Shown: piece after piece, positions 1 to 10,369 of the stretch | Numbering within the stretch: position 1 is the first letter of the stretch | Layout: every line of letters begins with the position of its first letter | NCBI GenBank assembly: GCA_021234155.1 | Contig: JAJEKV010000031.1 | Span: 5,966,748 to 6,030,747 of the forward strand | DNA from: Isoetes taiwanensis | Taxonomy: Eukaryota; Streptophyta; Lycopodiopsida; Isoetales; Isoetaceae | Reading direction: 5' to 3' | DNA length: 64,000 nt | Made by a program: the position numbers and the translations under genes | Notes under the pieces: model-generated | What the model saw: only the letters and a program-made list of their open reading frames with translations | The model's database searches: none | Told to the model about the DNA's origin: nothing

Positions 1-125
1 AGGCGGGGGGCTGTTTAGCCGAGAAAATAATAAGTCTGTTGCGCTCTCTAATTGGGTCCCATAGATCGATTGGTCTCTGTGGATGGTAAAAACCGTTCTA
101 CTTTATTCTATTCTATTATATTCTT
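1..125 (+). mobile_element. 3' end of a non-L1 LINE
   Basis: Positions 54-123 match the 3' terminal signature seen at three other places in the window (about 5943-6018 minus, 29908-29965 plus, 45399-45460 plus): a CCCATAG.. core, then GGTCTCTGT, then a purine-rich stretch, then a short pentanucleotide tail, here TTCTA-like. The copy at 29.9 kb follows a recognisable LINE reverse transcriptase, which assigns the family. The body of this copy lies outside the window. Confidence 0.6.
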
Positions 126-689
126 GATCTAACTGTTTTCTTCTCAAAAATGTCAGTGGACCTTTTGATTACCACAAAGCATCATTGATTGCATGTTTTA
201 TTTGATGCTCTAGAAAGGACTGGCCATCCTGTATTAGCCGAAGCACAGTTTGAAGCCCAAAAACCAACTATTTTTTGGTTTTTTCTAGTCGATCCAACTC
301 TATTTTGTCTCAAATCCCTCACTCTCTTCATCATGCTAGCATAAAAAGGGCAGGCAAATTTATTGGCATGCTTTTTTAAGCAGATCAAACCGCCCATGAA
401 GCAGCAAGAATCATCCGATCAAAATTTTTGCCCCTGTCACGTGCAGTTTAAAGCCTGGTTGTTTGGCCCAATTAACCACTTTTTGGCCCGATTAACTGCC
501 TGCATGACATTGGTTGGCTGGATTAACCATCCGGCTGATATTGGATGGTTGGATTAACATGCCCGGATGGCCAAATTAACCACCCTATTTGATACCAGAT
601 GACTAGATTAACCACAAATTTTTGGCTAGATTAACCACAAATTTTTGACTAGTTTCATGTTGTGGCTCATCTACTCCATCCTTTATGGA
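126..689. repeat. Non-coding, with cryptic ATTAACCA repeats
   Basis: No gene is seen. From about 465 to 645 the octamer ATTAACCA or a close variant recurs about eight times, usually preceded by GGCC, GGCT or GACTAG and separated by 15-35 bases. The last two copies are followed by the same ACAAATTTTTG block. The spacing is irregular, so this looks like a decayed or slippage-generated cryptic repeat rather than a clean tandem array. Confidence 0.45.
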
Positions 690-1476
690 GAGCTCTACTA
701 TATTAAATCAAGAGCTTCATTCTGGTTGGGTGGCATACTTGGTGCGCCTTTTTGATGGGGATCACGAGAAGGCCGACAAGTTATATGATGAACTTCTCCA
801 GTTTTGAGGGAACTTGGGTGATTTTAATAATCCTATGGCTCAATCCCATAGTGCTATGGCAAAATCAGTTTCATGGTGGGAGAAATATGGCAGATGCACA
901 CATGAGCTCCAAACGTTGGCTATTAGAGTGTTATCTCAGATGATTATTCTTCGCTAAATAATTTACTTTTCACTTAGTAAGTAATGATTTATATAAATAT
1001 TTTCCCCCTTCTTTTTACTCGTTCTTTAATTTCTGATTTCTCTTTTTTCCATTATGAAATTGTGTATGCTAGGATTGTTCTACTGGTGCAGTTGAGAGAA
1101 ATTGGTCTGCACATTCTCTTATTCATACAAAAAGGAGAAACTGCTTGAAGACATCCACCTTGCATAGGTTAGTCTACTGCAGGGAGAACTTGAGGGCCTT
1201 ACGAAAATATAAAACGCTACGAGAGCCTAAGCAGGTAAGAAAGTTCTTTCTATTTGAGTTATATGCAATAAAGTAAGTGATTTTATTTCTTTGTTTGTAA
1301 TTGAAACACAGGTGGACCCTAATGAGAGTGACGTCTACAAAGTTCCTGAGTTGCCTCCTATTAATAGAGAAGAGGAGGAATTATGTAGAAGTTTATTTCT
1401 TGAGTGCTCTGGCACAAGGAGGTCTACTCGTTTCAAGAAATCCACTAACACTAATACTTGTTCTAGCATCCATTAG
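690..1476 (+). pseudogene. hAT-family transposase relic, C-terminal exons
   Basis: Three blocks read as the C-terminus of a plant hAT transposase. Block 1 (about 720-945) reads DHEKADKLYDELLQF, then an in-frame TGA at 805-807, then a WWEKYG..THELQTLAIRVLSQ segment. Block 2 (1075-1236) reads CSTGAVERNWSAHSLIHTKR and continues to LVYCRENLRALRKYK; it ends at a good GTAAGA donor. Block 3 (1312-1476) follows an ACAG acceptor and reads VDPNESDVYKVPELPPI onward. The W-W-x-x-Y-G...LAIRVLSQ and ERNWS..S.IH.K+RN motifs are the conserved hAT C-terminal dimerisation region. The internal stop, the lost donor after block 1 and the missing N-terminal domains show it is dead. The coding sequence appears to resume at 2022 beyond an inserted inverted repeat. 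Confidence 0.75.
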
Positions 1477-2021
1477 GGTTTTTTTGAGATTAAAAAGGGG
1501 CCTTCAAAACATGCCAACTAAGCCAAATGAAGATAAATGAACTACCAATCAGAAATCAGAGCCTGATGGGTTCAGTCAGCAAAACTGTTATAACTAACTC
1601 ACTGGATCACATTTTCTAGCATAACTATTGATAGAAAAGTCCAAATGAGCTCTCGTTTAGTGCAATAGATAGATCTCGTTGAGATCTTTCCAACCTTAGG
1701 TGCTTTGCACATATTTTAACCACTTATGATTGTCAAAACTCCAAAAAATGTGGTTTTTACCATTTTTTTACTATCCTACGGGGCTAAAAGATATGCAAAC
1801 CACCCAAGGTTGGAAAGATCTCAATGAGATCTATCTATTGCACCAAATAAGAGCTCATTTGGACTTTTCTATCAACACTTATGCTAGAAAATGTGATCCA
1901 GTGAGTTAGATATAACTGTTTTACTGACTGGATTACCAGTTCTGTTTTCTGATTGGTAGTTCATATAGCTTAGTCAGCAGTTCTTAGAAGGCCCTTTTAT
2001 GATCTCAAAAAATCCCTAATG
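1471..2021. mobile_element. 551-bp inverted-repeat (MITE-like) element
   Basis: The left arm (1471 to about 1722) and right arm (about 1780 to 2021) are reverse complements over roughly 240 bases with scattered mismatches, around a loop of about 60 bases. Termini are CATTAGGG[T]TTTTTTGAG on the left and the matching CTCAAAAAATCCCTAATG on the right. A TA target duplication inside CATTAGGG is possible but not provable, since the palindrome extends through it. No ORF of note lies inside. It sits in the last exon of the hAT relic. Confidence 0.8.
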
Positions 2022-2312
2022 CAAAGAGGGCGAGGAAGAGGGCATGGAAGAGGACGTGGAAGACGGGGAAGAGGAAGAGGAGGATGTGGTGGCAATGTAA
2101 TAAGTATGCAAGATCTCACGGTAGGAGACGAAGAGGCAACTGATTTACAAGTGGAAGAGCAAACTAAATTTGAAGAGGATGAAGACGATGTGGATACTAG
2201 TAGTGAATCCAATACAGACGATGATGAGCATGAGTGGGCAAGCAACGATGAAATTAGTGTTAGTGAGGAGGATGGAGAAGATGAAGGAAGTGAGGAAGAT
2301 GAAGAAGATTAG
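2022..2312 (+). pseudogene. RG-rich and acidic tail, probable C-terminus of the hAT relic
   Basis: An open frame encodes a run of RG dipeptides (about residues 2-25), then an Asp/Glu/Ser-rich acidic tail ending EEDEED and a TAG stop at 2310-2312. Low-complexity basic and acidic C-terminal tails occur in plant hAT transposases. The segment starts exactly where the inverted-repeat element ends, and the interrupted reading frame at 1476 lacks such a tail, so I infer that it is the displaced end of the same gene. It could instead be an unrelated small GAR-type protein, but no promoter or distinct start context supports that. Confidence 0.5.
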
Positions 2313-4003
2313 TACTTGTTTGGTTTGTTTGGTTTCCTTTGTATTTAACTAGCCAAGAACATATGAATTTATCTGTTATGCAATCCACAATTCTATCTAT
2401 AGTCTATCTATACTATATAGTATAATGATAGTCTTTAATTGTGCTAAAAACTATGCCGCTTATTGAGTTGAAAACATGAAAACAGTTTTTGATCTATCAA
2501 GACTTGTTGCTCTAATGATCTAATTTGTTTTCGAGGTATTGAGGTGGGTAACAATGGATCTAATGATCAAGGCAAAGCTGTTATGGATTTAGGAGAATTT
2601 TTACGTTTACAGACAGACGCATCTTATGCGCATCTAAAAGTTTAGATGTTTCGATGCTTACGATGCTTTAGATCTACGCATCTGACGCATCTATCTTTAG
2701 ATGCTTTTCGAGCACTGATTATGGATCTGAAACATGGGTTATGGATCTGAGACAGAGCACTGAAGAAATTTGCATTGTTTGCATTGTTTTCCAGGCGTTT
2801 TTAGGGCCTGTTTGATTGCAGGAAAAGCTCCTCTGTTTCGCTCTGCTTCCAGCAGAACAGAGTACAGAACATGGGTGCAACATACTGGCGGAGAAGGACA
2901 GAGGAGGTCCGCTTTAACGCCAGTGGCTGGAAGCTCTGTATCGAAGGCAATAGATATGGCTAGACCCTTCAATCCAGCCTTCACCATTTTGCTCCATAGC
3001 TGCAAAAATCAAGAATAATCACAACTTTTAGCAAATCCCCTGCAAATCCGGCCTACAAGATGCCAGCTGCCCCTGCCCTTGCAAATCCGGCCCCGTTATT
3101 TGCTATAATGGCCGAGCACGGGGTTTGACCCCTTATTCAGACGCCTTAAACATTCTACATCAGCAAAAATACATGGGCTAGCAAATCAAGATTCTGGGAA
3201 TTTCAATTGGAGCAATTTGAACAGGGCAGAAGGATATGAACCGATGATTCTTAGAAACCATGAATCATGCCCAGTGATTCTTCTGAGCAGATAAATTCCT
3301 CTGGAGCAAATAAATTCGAATAAATTCATGCCAGCCTAGCAGCAGTTCATTTCTGCATGCTGCGATTTGCAACGCAGAGAGCAATCGTCCGCGTTCTAAT
3401 TTGCCTGGTAGATCCACATTAAGTCTTCTGAGAGAGCTTTCGAATTTCTGAACTGGTTGCCCCATTTGAGCTTATTTCATCCAAATTTCCTAAATCGGCC
3501 TAAATGTGTGAGTAAACATCAAGAATATATAGATGAAGCATCTACATTTTGATGTAGCATTCCGTCAGGGCCGGTCTGTTATAGGAGTGAGAAAGTGCAG
3601 AAGAATTACCGAAGTGGCATTAACTATGATTAACCAAACCAATTATGCCCATCGTGCGCATGGTCTTTAGCAAAATTATAGAAAACGATCTATAAGACGA
3701 CCTCTGTGTGATCATATACAGTAAGTGCTACACCTTATGATACGATCCAAAGAGTGGTCCATACATAAGCTACTTGACAAAAAAGAAAAGGTGATAAATT
3801 AGTCTTTCATTTCAGCCTTTGATTTTGAAAATGTCTTTTTGGAGCCCATCAAACTTCTAAAGGCGAACTATCGAGATCCCATCGATCGAGGAGACGGTAT
3901 ATAAAAGCTTGTTCAGTTTTCATGACTTGTATAAAATGAGAAGGAAAACTTAATTGCATCGATCCGAGCCCTCGGATCACCATTCTGGGCAGGGGCGAGC
4001 CAT
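2313..4003. other. Non-coding stretch with a GATGC-rich cluster
   Basis: No gene is recognised. About 2607-2705 is packed with overlapping copies of GATGC and its complement GCATC, giving several short hairpins. At 2806-2820 a GGGCCTGTTTGATTG stretch resembles the outer end of plant MITE-type elements, but no partner end was found. The small ORFs at 2739-3018 and 3265-3465 show no domain or compositional support. Confidence 0.4.
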
Positions 4004-4010
4004 TATATAA
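4004..4010 (+). promoter_or_regulatory. TATA box (TATATAA)
   Basis: TATATAA lies about 64-70 bases upstream of the ATG at 4074. That is consistent with transcription starting near 4035 and a short leader rich in C and T. Confidence 0.4.
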
Positions 4011-4073
4011 GTACACTCCACATTCGAGACCAGCGTCTTCTCACAGCAGCACTTCTTTCATCCCATTGCTTCA

Positions 4074-4341
4074 ATGGCTCTTCGTCCAACAGATTTCCTC
4101 TCCAGCTTCTCTGTCGGATTCCTTCTCTACATTGTTGCTACGGCACCTTCATGGCGAGTTTTCTCATATTTCTTTTGCAGGTACGCCTCCTCCCCTTCGT
4201 GATCTTTACCTTTGGGCGTTTCTCACCCTTATTCTTGCAGTTTTTCTTGTTCTATTGCTCACTTTGTGCTCGCATGGATTTATTTTTCTTTAGCACCAAC
4301 ATGCAGAGTCTTAACTTGGACTATCGATGCTTGCTAGGCAG
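4074..4341 (+). CDS. Candidate first two exons of an unrecognised gene
   Basis: The ATG at 4074 opens a 107-base exon encoding MALRPTDFLSSFSVGFLLYI and about 15 more residues. The N-terminus is strongly hydrophobic, like a signal anchor or membrane segment. The exon ends TTTTGCAG|GTACGC at 4180/4181. A second candidate exon at 4294-4341 starts after TTTCTTTAG, keeps the reading frame across the junction (STNMQSLNLDYRCLLG) and ends in AG before a GTGTGG donor. A TATA box precedes the ATG. I do not recognise the protein and found no later exon. A non-coding transcript or a truncated gene is equally possible. Confidence 0.3.
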
Positions 4342-5190
4342 GTGTGGTAGCAGAATGAACAATCATATTGAAACGAGCCAGGATTTCTTGAGTATATATA
4401 TGTTGGTGAAGATGAGGGAGGCATTTGGAGCGGTCTCTACAAATGTTTAGGTCAACAAGTTGGGAAACACCAAAAAATCAAGTGAACTAGCAGTAAGGCA
4501 GGCTTGGGAAAAAGTTGCAGAAGATTGGGCAGGTATAGCGTGAAGCTGGTGAAGGTTGGGGAAGATTGGACATGGGTATTGTGAAGAGGTCACTGAAACA
4601 CCCCGAGCCTATATACGTGAAGTGATCCACGTGAAATGAAAGGATATGGGCTCGAACTCTACAATACCCAAACAAAAGCATATATAGTAGAAAAATATAG
4701 TTAGATCATCTTACTTTCAAAGTATGCCAATAATATGCCCTCATCTTTAGATAAGAGAATTACTGACTGGTTGGCAAGTTGTGATGCAATAGGCTAAGGA
4801 TCCACTTCCACCCAGCTTTCTCTCAATCCCTATGAGAATAGGATCAACCATAGACACTAGAAGCGAAACCTTAAGCTTGGAGCCCATGGCGTTCGTAACA
4901 AAACCCATAGTACTACCTCAAATAGTAAATTCTCAAACCATGGTGCATTGATTTGTATATAGGATTGTATATATTAATGTGCCTACAAAAAGCATTTACT
5001 ATTTCAAGAAATGCATCCCCATTGAATCAGCACAATCAATAGTGCAACATCAAATCCAACCATTGATAACTCTAAAATGTGGTGCTTATTGTTCAATAGA
5101 TCTTATTCGTGTATGGCTTGAGATTTGAGACAACTAAATCTCTTAGAACTAATATAAAATATAGTCAATAGGGCAATTTCAAAAGAGCTT
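4342..5190. other. No confident gene; possible decayed end of the PPR relic
   Basis: Minus-strand reading downstream of the PPR relic gives only short, broken frames. Nothing is identifiable by motif, and no repeat or RNA gene is seen. Confidence 0.4.
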
Positions 5191-5199
5191 ACGCATAGA

Positions 5200-7030
5200 T
5201 GCCTAAGCTTAGACAATTTGAACTAGCAACTTGTCAAAGACTGATTGCGCCTCTCCTGGCGCTCCACATACATGTCTCCCAGTGCAACTCCTAATAAAAG
5301 CGCCTCTTTCAATCCCATTTTCTTGAAATCTCAATATCTATCTGTTGACCTTTTCTTATAGCTTTTATACTACTGCCCCACTACCACAGGCCTTCAAGAC
5401 ACCAACATATGTAACAGCATTAGCAAGAATTCCCCCAAGTTGTACTAGTTTATAGCAACTTAAGGCATTCTCAATCAGCCCATTTTCCTAATACCCAGTT
5501 ATTTCATGTTCTATTATAAAACATCTTTGATTGGCATCCTATCAAAAATTCTTGTGCTTCGACAATAGAACTACACTTGACATGCATGTCGACCACGTAA
5601 ATAATAAGAAGCGAATCCTTTTCAAAATCATTTTCTATAATTTTGGTATGTAATTCACGACCTTCATCTATGGTTCCTGTATTAGGGATGCTTTCAAGCT
5701 AGCAAATGTTACAGCATTTGGACGCACACCTTCTACTTCCATTTGTGCAAAGCATCCCAGTGCTTGTTGCCCATTTTCCTGCTTGCATAACCTGAGATTA
5801 AAGCAGTCCAGTAAACATTCTAAGAAATATGCTCTCCACGCTACACAATTTCATATTTATGGTGATTTGATTAGGGTTGACATCTTGCAATCTCATTCCT
5901 TAGAAATCTTGAATTGCCTTCTTTACACATATGTTATTGATCGGAATTGAATGTTTCTTATTGTTTACAGAGACTAATCGGCCTATGGAACCAAACTCAA
6001 TACAAAAGCGCAGCAGGCATATTATTGTTCAGATTAGCCCTCTCCCCCTCCCCCTGAAGGATCTTTGAGGGAAAAATCATGGCAGCAATAAGACTGCTAA
6101 CAAGCTGTACAAATATACATGTTGAAGCATATATACACGTTAAGTGGTTGTTGGGGGCATATCTGAGCCCTCATATCCATTACCTCCTGAATGTATGATC
6201 CCAGTGATCACACTGAAGTCGTGCTAGTATCATGTGTAGCGGCTCGTCGGGCCTGACCAACAGAGTAAAGTGTGTCTAGATCTGATTATACGCCAGGCAG
6301 CTCTGAAAAGTGTGGCATTCATCCTCAACGGCTCCCATCTGGCAGCACTGACAAAGCTTGTTCTGGCGTGGCTCCCCATTCTATCTGTCTGTCTCAATTC
6401 AGAGATGGTGGGCACCTGTGCGATTGGAGGCAATGAGCCTGCACTTTTTCATGTGCAGATGTGAATGCAGATAACGTTGTGGGCCTCGTTCCAGCATAGG
6501 ATTTATGTGTTGCTTGTAATGTGCCATTTTGACCTGCTTCATTGACGAGGTGGTGTCAAAATCTTGGCACTCCAACAATGCATCTAGTTTCTCCATATTG
6601 TCAAACCGTACAAGGCCGTCCTTTAGGCAATCACATTTACCATACACATTTACAACCTAACAACCATCTTAGACTCAAATTGTCTACTGTGGCGTAGGCA
6701 TGGACCTGCGTACCTTCAATTAAAGTAGCAAGATTTGCACAAACATCAAAAGCATTGTTGGTTTCATTAATTCCATGATGATTCTCTAAAAGAGATGGTC
6801 TCTTTTAACATTCCTGTTGCGCATTGCCTAATACTATGGTGCTCAAAGTAACATCATTTGTTTGTAGCATTTCTGGAAAAGTTGTTGGGCTTCTTCAAGC
6901 TTCCCTTGTAGTACATAACAGTAATTAAATTCTAGGATATTACATTCTTCTCATGAAAGAGTAGATGAGCTTCTTCAACTTGCTCTAAATTGGCAGACGC
7001 GGCAATTTTGAATTTACATCCTGCTTAACT
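5200..7030 (-). pseudogene. PLS-type pentatricopeptide repeat (PPR) protein relic
   Basis: Read on the minus strand from about 7030 to 5200, broken frames give repeated PPR segments. These include EKNVIS plus LITVMYYKGSL (about 6.9 kb), VCANLATLIEGTQVHAYAT (about 6.75-6.69 kb), MYGKCDCLKDG..RFDNM (about 6.6 kb), VYWTALISGY (near 5810), QALGCFAQMEVEGVRPNAV (near 5.75 kb), GTIDEGRELHTKIIENDF (near 5.66 kb) and LIENALSCYKLVQLGG followed by NAVTYVGVLKACGS (near 5.45 kb). PPR proteins bind organellar RNA for editing, splicing or stability. Here frameshifts occur every few dozen codons and there is no continuous ORF, so the gene is long dead. It is split by a truncated LINE at 5943-6570. No E or DYW terminus was found. 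Confidence 0.75.
5943..6570 (-). mobile_element. 5'-truncated non-L1 LINE inserted in the PPR relic
   Basis: On the minus strand, 6560-6400 encodes a segment (YKQHINPMLERGPQRYLHSH and on to SNRTGAHHL). It aligns with the C-terminus of the LINE at 29.4 kb (YRRCINPKLQEAKYLRES and on to SSHRLGVEV). In another frame 6354-6298 reads CQCCQMGAVEDECHTFQSC, with the same C-x2-C-x9-H-x4-C spacing as CKACNMQEVEDEQHVLLIC in that LINE. The 3' untranslated region ends at 6018-5943 with the shared terminal signature and a short ATTCAATTC tail. Frameshifts show it is inactive. Confidence 0.75.
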
Positions 7031-7735
7031 CTGAAACTTCCTCTAAATGACCATGTTGTATGTGTAGCAAATACATAATATCCCATTGGGGCATTTGATT
7101 ACATAAATATTTGCAAAAATAGGGCTTTGTAGCAGGATTCCAAGGTAGTATCTAATTTGATAACCAAAATACCTATGTACACAATGATGTTCTCCTTCAG
7201 ACTTGTACAGTTTGGACTGGACAAAATCAACAAGTGAATCTATGAGAACGAGAATCAAGAAAAACAACTAATCTAAAAAATCTACTTGCATCACCAATGT
7301 AGAATAATGATGTCCATAATAAAAGAGGAGACAAATGTAGTACCTTCTAGATCGTTAACGACTCGGGATCATCATGCCCTTATTGAGCTAGGATTGTTAG
7401 AAGAAGGGATGTTTCCAAAAATTGTCTGTTGTCGATGGAGTCCTCAAACGTAGAATAGAACTCAGATGCACATGCTATGCACATAGCTTTCAATTCTGGG
7501 ATCCAAGTGGCTTCCTTTTGTATATCTCCAGAACAAAATAACCTCTCCGCTCCAAATTCTGCCATGCTATCAATCAACCAAAGAAGTTAATGTAGGTGAA
7601 GCCTTTGCCATCAAAAGCAGAGCAGGCTCGCCCTCTTCCGGAACATGGCAAACTATTTTTACTTTATGGGGATTTCAAATACATATTTGCAAGACCATAT
7701 TCTGGCACATGGAGTAGGGGAGCGTTAGGAAGGTT
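7031..7735. other. No confident gene
   Basis: Minus-strand frames at 7043-7267 and 7380-7577 are open, and might be further-decayed PPR sequence upstream of the relic, but carry no conserved motif I can defend. Confidence 0.3.
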
Positions 7736-8290
7736 GCCGGACTTCAAGATGCATCCGACGGGATAGGCTGACATGCTGACATGGGTGTTGACGCAGACAC
7801 CTTAGATTTTCATGAAATAGTGCACCTTTGATTAGGCAAGCCTGTTGTTGACGTGAACAAATTAGAATTGCATGAAATGGTGCACCTCTGGTTAGGCAAG
7901 CCTGCTAATTAGCTTCATAATAAACAAATCACTTCCCCAAGATATCTCCAAAAGACAATTTTGATGGTGTTGGGGACCAACTTCAGGGGTGCTTTACATG
8001 TGTAGGCATATTAGAACTCTGTCCGGTATTCATTTAAACCAAAGGCATATTAGAACTCTCTCTAGTATTCATTTAAATCAAAGGCTACAACCGAAAAACA
8101 CATACAACAAAAGTATAGAATTGCATCAGAACTACAACAACAAAGGTACTAAAGAAAGAAATAATCCCATCATTTGTCTGCTTTGGAAGAACTTGTTTCA
8201 TTCACCATTGTAAGCATTTCATTATTGCTTGCCTTTACCAACTGTTGTAAGCATTTCATTATTGCTTGCATTTACTACAACACTACTGTT
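7736..8290. repeat. Three short imperfect tandem duplications
   Basis: Three separate doublets are seen. At about 7790-7910 two ~60-base copies end GTGCACCTNTGNTTAGGCAAG. At about 8006-8090 two ~40-base copies start GGCATATTAGAACTCT. At about 8212-8275 two ~36-base copies start TAAGCATTTCATTATTGCTT. All are non-coding; replication slippage or decayed transposon arrays could explain them. Confidence 0.6.
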
Positions 8291-9529
8291 GCGACATTAT
8301 TTGCTTGCATTTATCCCACTGCTGCCATGACATTAGCCACACATTGAGGAGCTACACAACACAATTCCAGTATCCTAATGCATTAGTTAACAAGAACCAA
8401 TTTGTAACCACATGAATACAAGAATTGCAGACGATCAATTTTAAGTGTCATAGACACCTACATTTGTCGATATGATGGTACTAGAAAAAGAAAGAACCAA
8501 TGGGTGATCCAACAAATGCATGCAATAAACCAATACCCATTACTGTATGCCCCACATAATGTGTATGGAACATAGTACCCTGCAGCCGGCACAGGCCAGA
8601 TTCAGAAAGGCTTTGGCAACTTAGACAAACCTGTCGAAAATAACAGCTGTTTAGGAATTGGCATCCATAAATCCAGGTTACTCCAAACGAAGATAAATGC
8701 ACAACTTGTAAAAATGGATGCCGTAGACATCACAAATCAATAATTCATCACAAATTCGGTTCTTCAATATGCAACATAACTCTAGAATCACAGTGGCTCG
8801 GGCAGTTGGAAAAAACCTGTTCAAATAAGACAAGAGGCTAAGAAGCTACGTGGTTAACCACACCATTGCAGCACATGATGGAGGTTCATCAGCATATGCC
8901 CTATTGGATTTGCTCATACATCACTATATGTGTAAGCGCATGCCTAGACTACCCAATCATATATCAATAGCTGCATAATTTTATACTTTCTGGACAATCA
9001 TATGCTAAAAACATGTGACTACGCTGCTAATAGACTCCTGCTGGAATATGAGAAGATGAGGAAAAAAAGAAAACTATGAAGTGCCATTTATGGTATGTAG
9101 GAGCAGATCACAGAACACGTAGTTGCATTGTAGACGAGTCAAACAACTAATGAAATAATCTGGAGTCCTGAGTTTGTAGATCAGATCTAAATCAATCCAA
9201 AGGCATCCATGGGAATGACATGCAATCACTATAAATATGACATGCATTTTCTCGGCAATGGCAGAACATTATTCAGAAAAATTTTGACATTACATATTCA
9301 AAAGGTAGGCCTTGTAACCAGAACTCGTTTCTTTCATTTTAAGGGGTTACCTGGAGAAGGATGGTTTCCCGTACTAAGCCTTGAAACCAGGTAGGTCTCC
9401 GCCATATTACTGTGTAGGGGGAAGAGGGATAGGGAACACAGAACTTCCCTAACAATAAAAATAACCAATAAAGCGTCGAATTATTAAATCATACAACGAG
9501 GAATTGTCCACAAGATAAAATCATACTCA
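8291..9529. other. Mostly non-coding; possible downstream exons of the 9.6-kb gene
   Basis: No complete gene is seen. On the minus strand near 8635-8580 a frame after TTTTCGACAG reads CLSCQSLSESGLC, which could be a later exon of the gene starting at 9652. The match is too short to claim. Confidence 0.25.
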
Positions 9530-9652
9530 CCTTCGTGCGACCGGAGGGCAGACTGGTCCTCTACAAGCCTTGGGCGCCGAAAAGCTTGGTTTAGCTACAC
9601 GAATTGCCGATCTGCTGAGACGGGCCATCGACCTAACGCAAGCTGCTGCCAT
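9530..9652 (-). CDS. First exon of a putative organelle-targeted small protein
   Basis: The ATG at 9652 opens a 41-residue exon starting MAAACVRSMARLSRSAIRVA and ending PPVARR at a strong donor, AAG|GTGAGT. The peptide is rich in Ala, Arg and Ser with no acidic residue, which is typical of a mitochondrial or plastid transit peptide. Length and composition resemble the first exon of NUCLEAR FUSION DEFECTIVE 6-like mitochondrial proteins, which also have a short Ala/Arg/Ser-rich first exon. The diagnostic second exon (VEL.CC..LLPLH) was not found between 8.3 and 9.5 kb, so this family name is only a guess. The gene may be truncated or have a longer intron than I can resolve. Confidence 0.35.
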
Positions 9653-10369
9653 GGGTTTAAGAAAAACCCTAAAAACCACCGTGGAGATGTGCCCACCTGC
9701 AACATCCAACAAAAGAGAAGCTAATATTAACCTACATGACAATTCTTTTAAGATTCTCTAACTTACATTCTCTAAGATTTATTACTTGAATCCTCATTAA
9801 GGTAAGTTGCTTCCATAGATGGGATTCACATGAGGATTTTTTCGGCGGTTTATTTTGGGCGGCTTTCTTCTGGAGTGCAGCAGGCTGCAAGTTCTATTCA
9901 CATGGGCCGATGAAGGTTGAGGGAAAACCCATGGTAAATCTCCTCATAGCGGTGTAGCAGTTGGTGTGGTTTGCAGCTATCTGTCGCTGCCAACCCGCGT
10001 GCAGCAACACGCGTGACGTCAAAATTTTTTGCAGCGCTTCTGCTTTGGGCGGACTGCAGTTGACGCTGCTGCTCTTTTTTCGTCCCATGTAAATGGGCCA
10101 TTACATCTTTATATATTATAATGTTTTGTAATGGACCATGCCCTAAATTTGACCGTCTGGATTCAATCCCCGCCACGTGGCATCATCTGCCATTCCTTCC
10201 TCTTTTTTCCTCCTTCCTCGAGATCGAGATCGAATGGAGGATTAGCGGCCGGAAAAAGCACAGAAAATCCGGCTGTGCAGAAAGTCCGGCGTGCACCTTC
10301 AGTGGACGTTTGAGGTTTTGATGCTGCCAGATTTCCTTTGATGCTCCCTTTGATGCAGAAAGTAAAAAC
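9653..10369. other. Upstream region of the 9.65-kb exon; no gene seen
   Basis: It includes an AT-rich stretch near 10110. Short ORFs on both strands (9894-10176, 10121-10371) overlap each other and lack support. Confidence 0.3.

Noticed and set aside
2019-2312. Stand-alone GAR/acidic protein gene
   Set aside because: It begins exactly at the end of an inserted inverted-repeat element and best completes the interrupted hAT frame.
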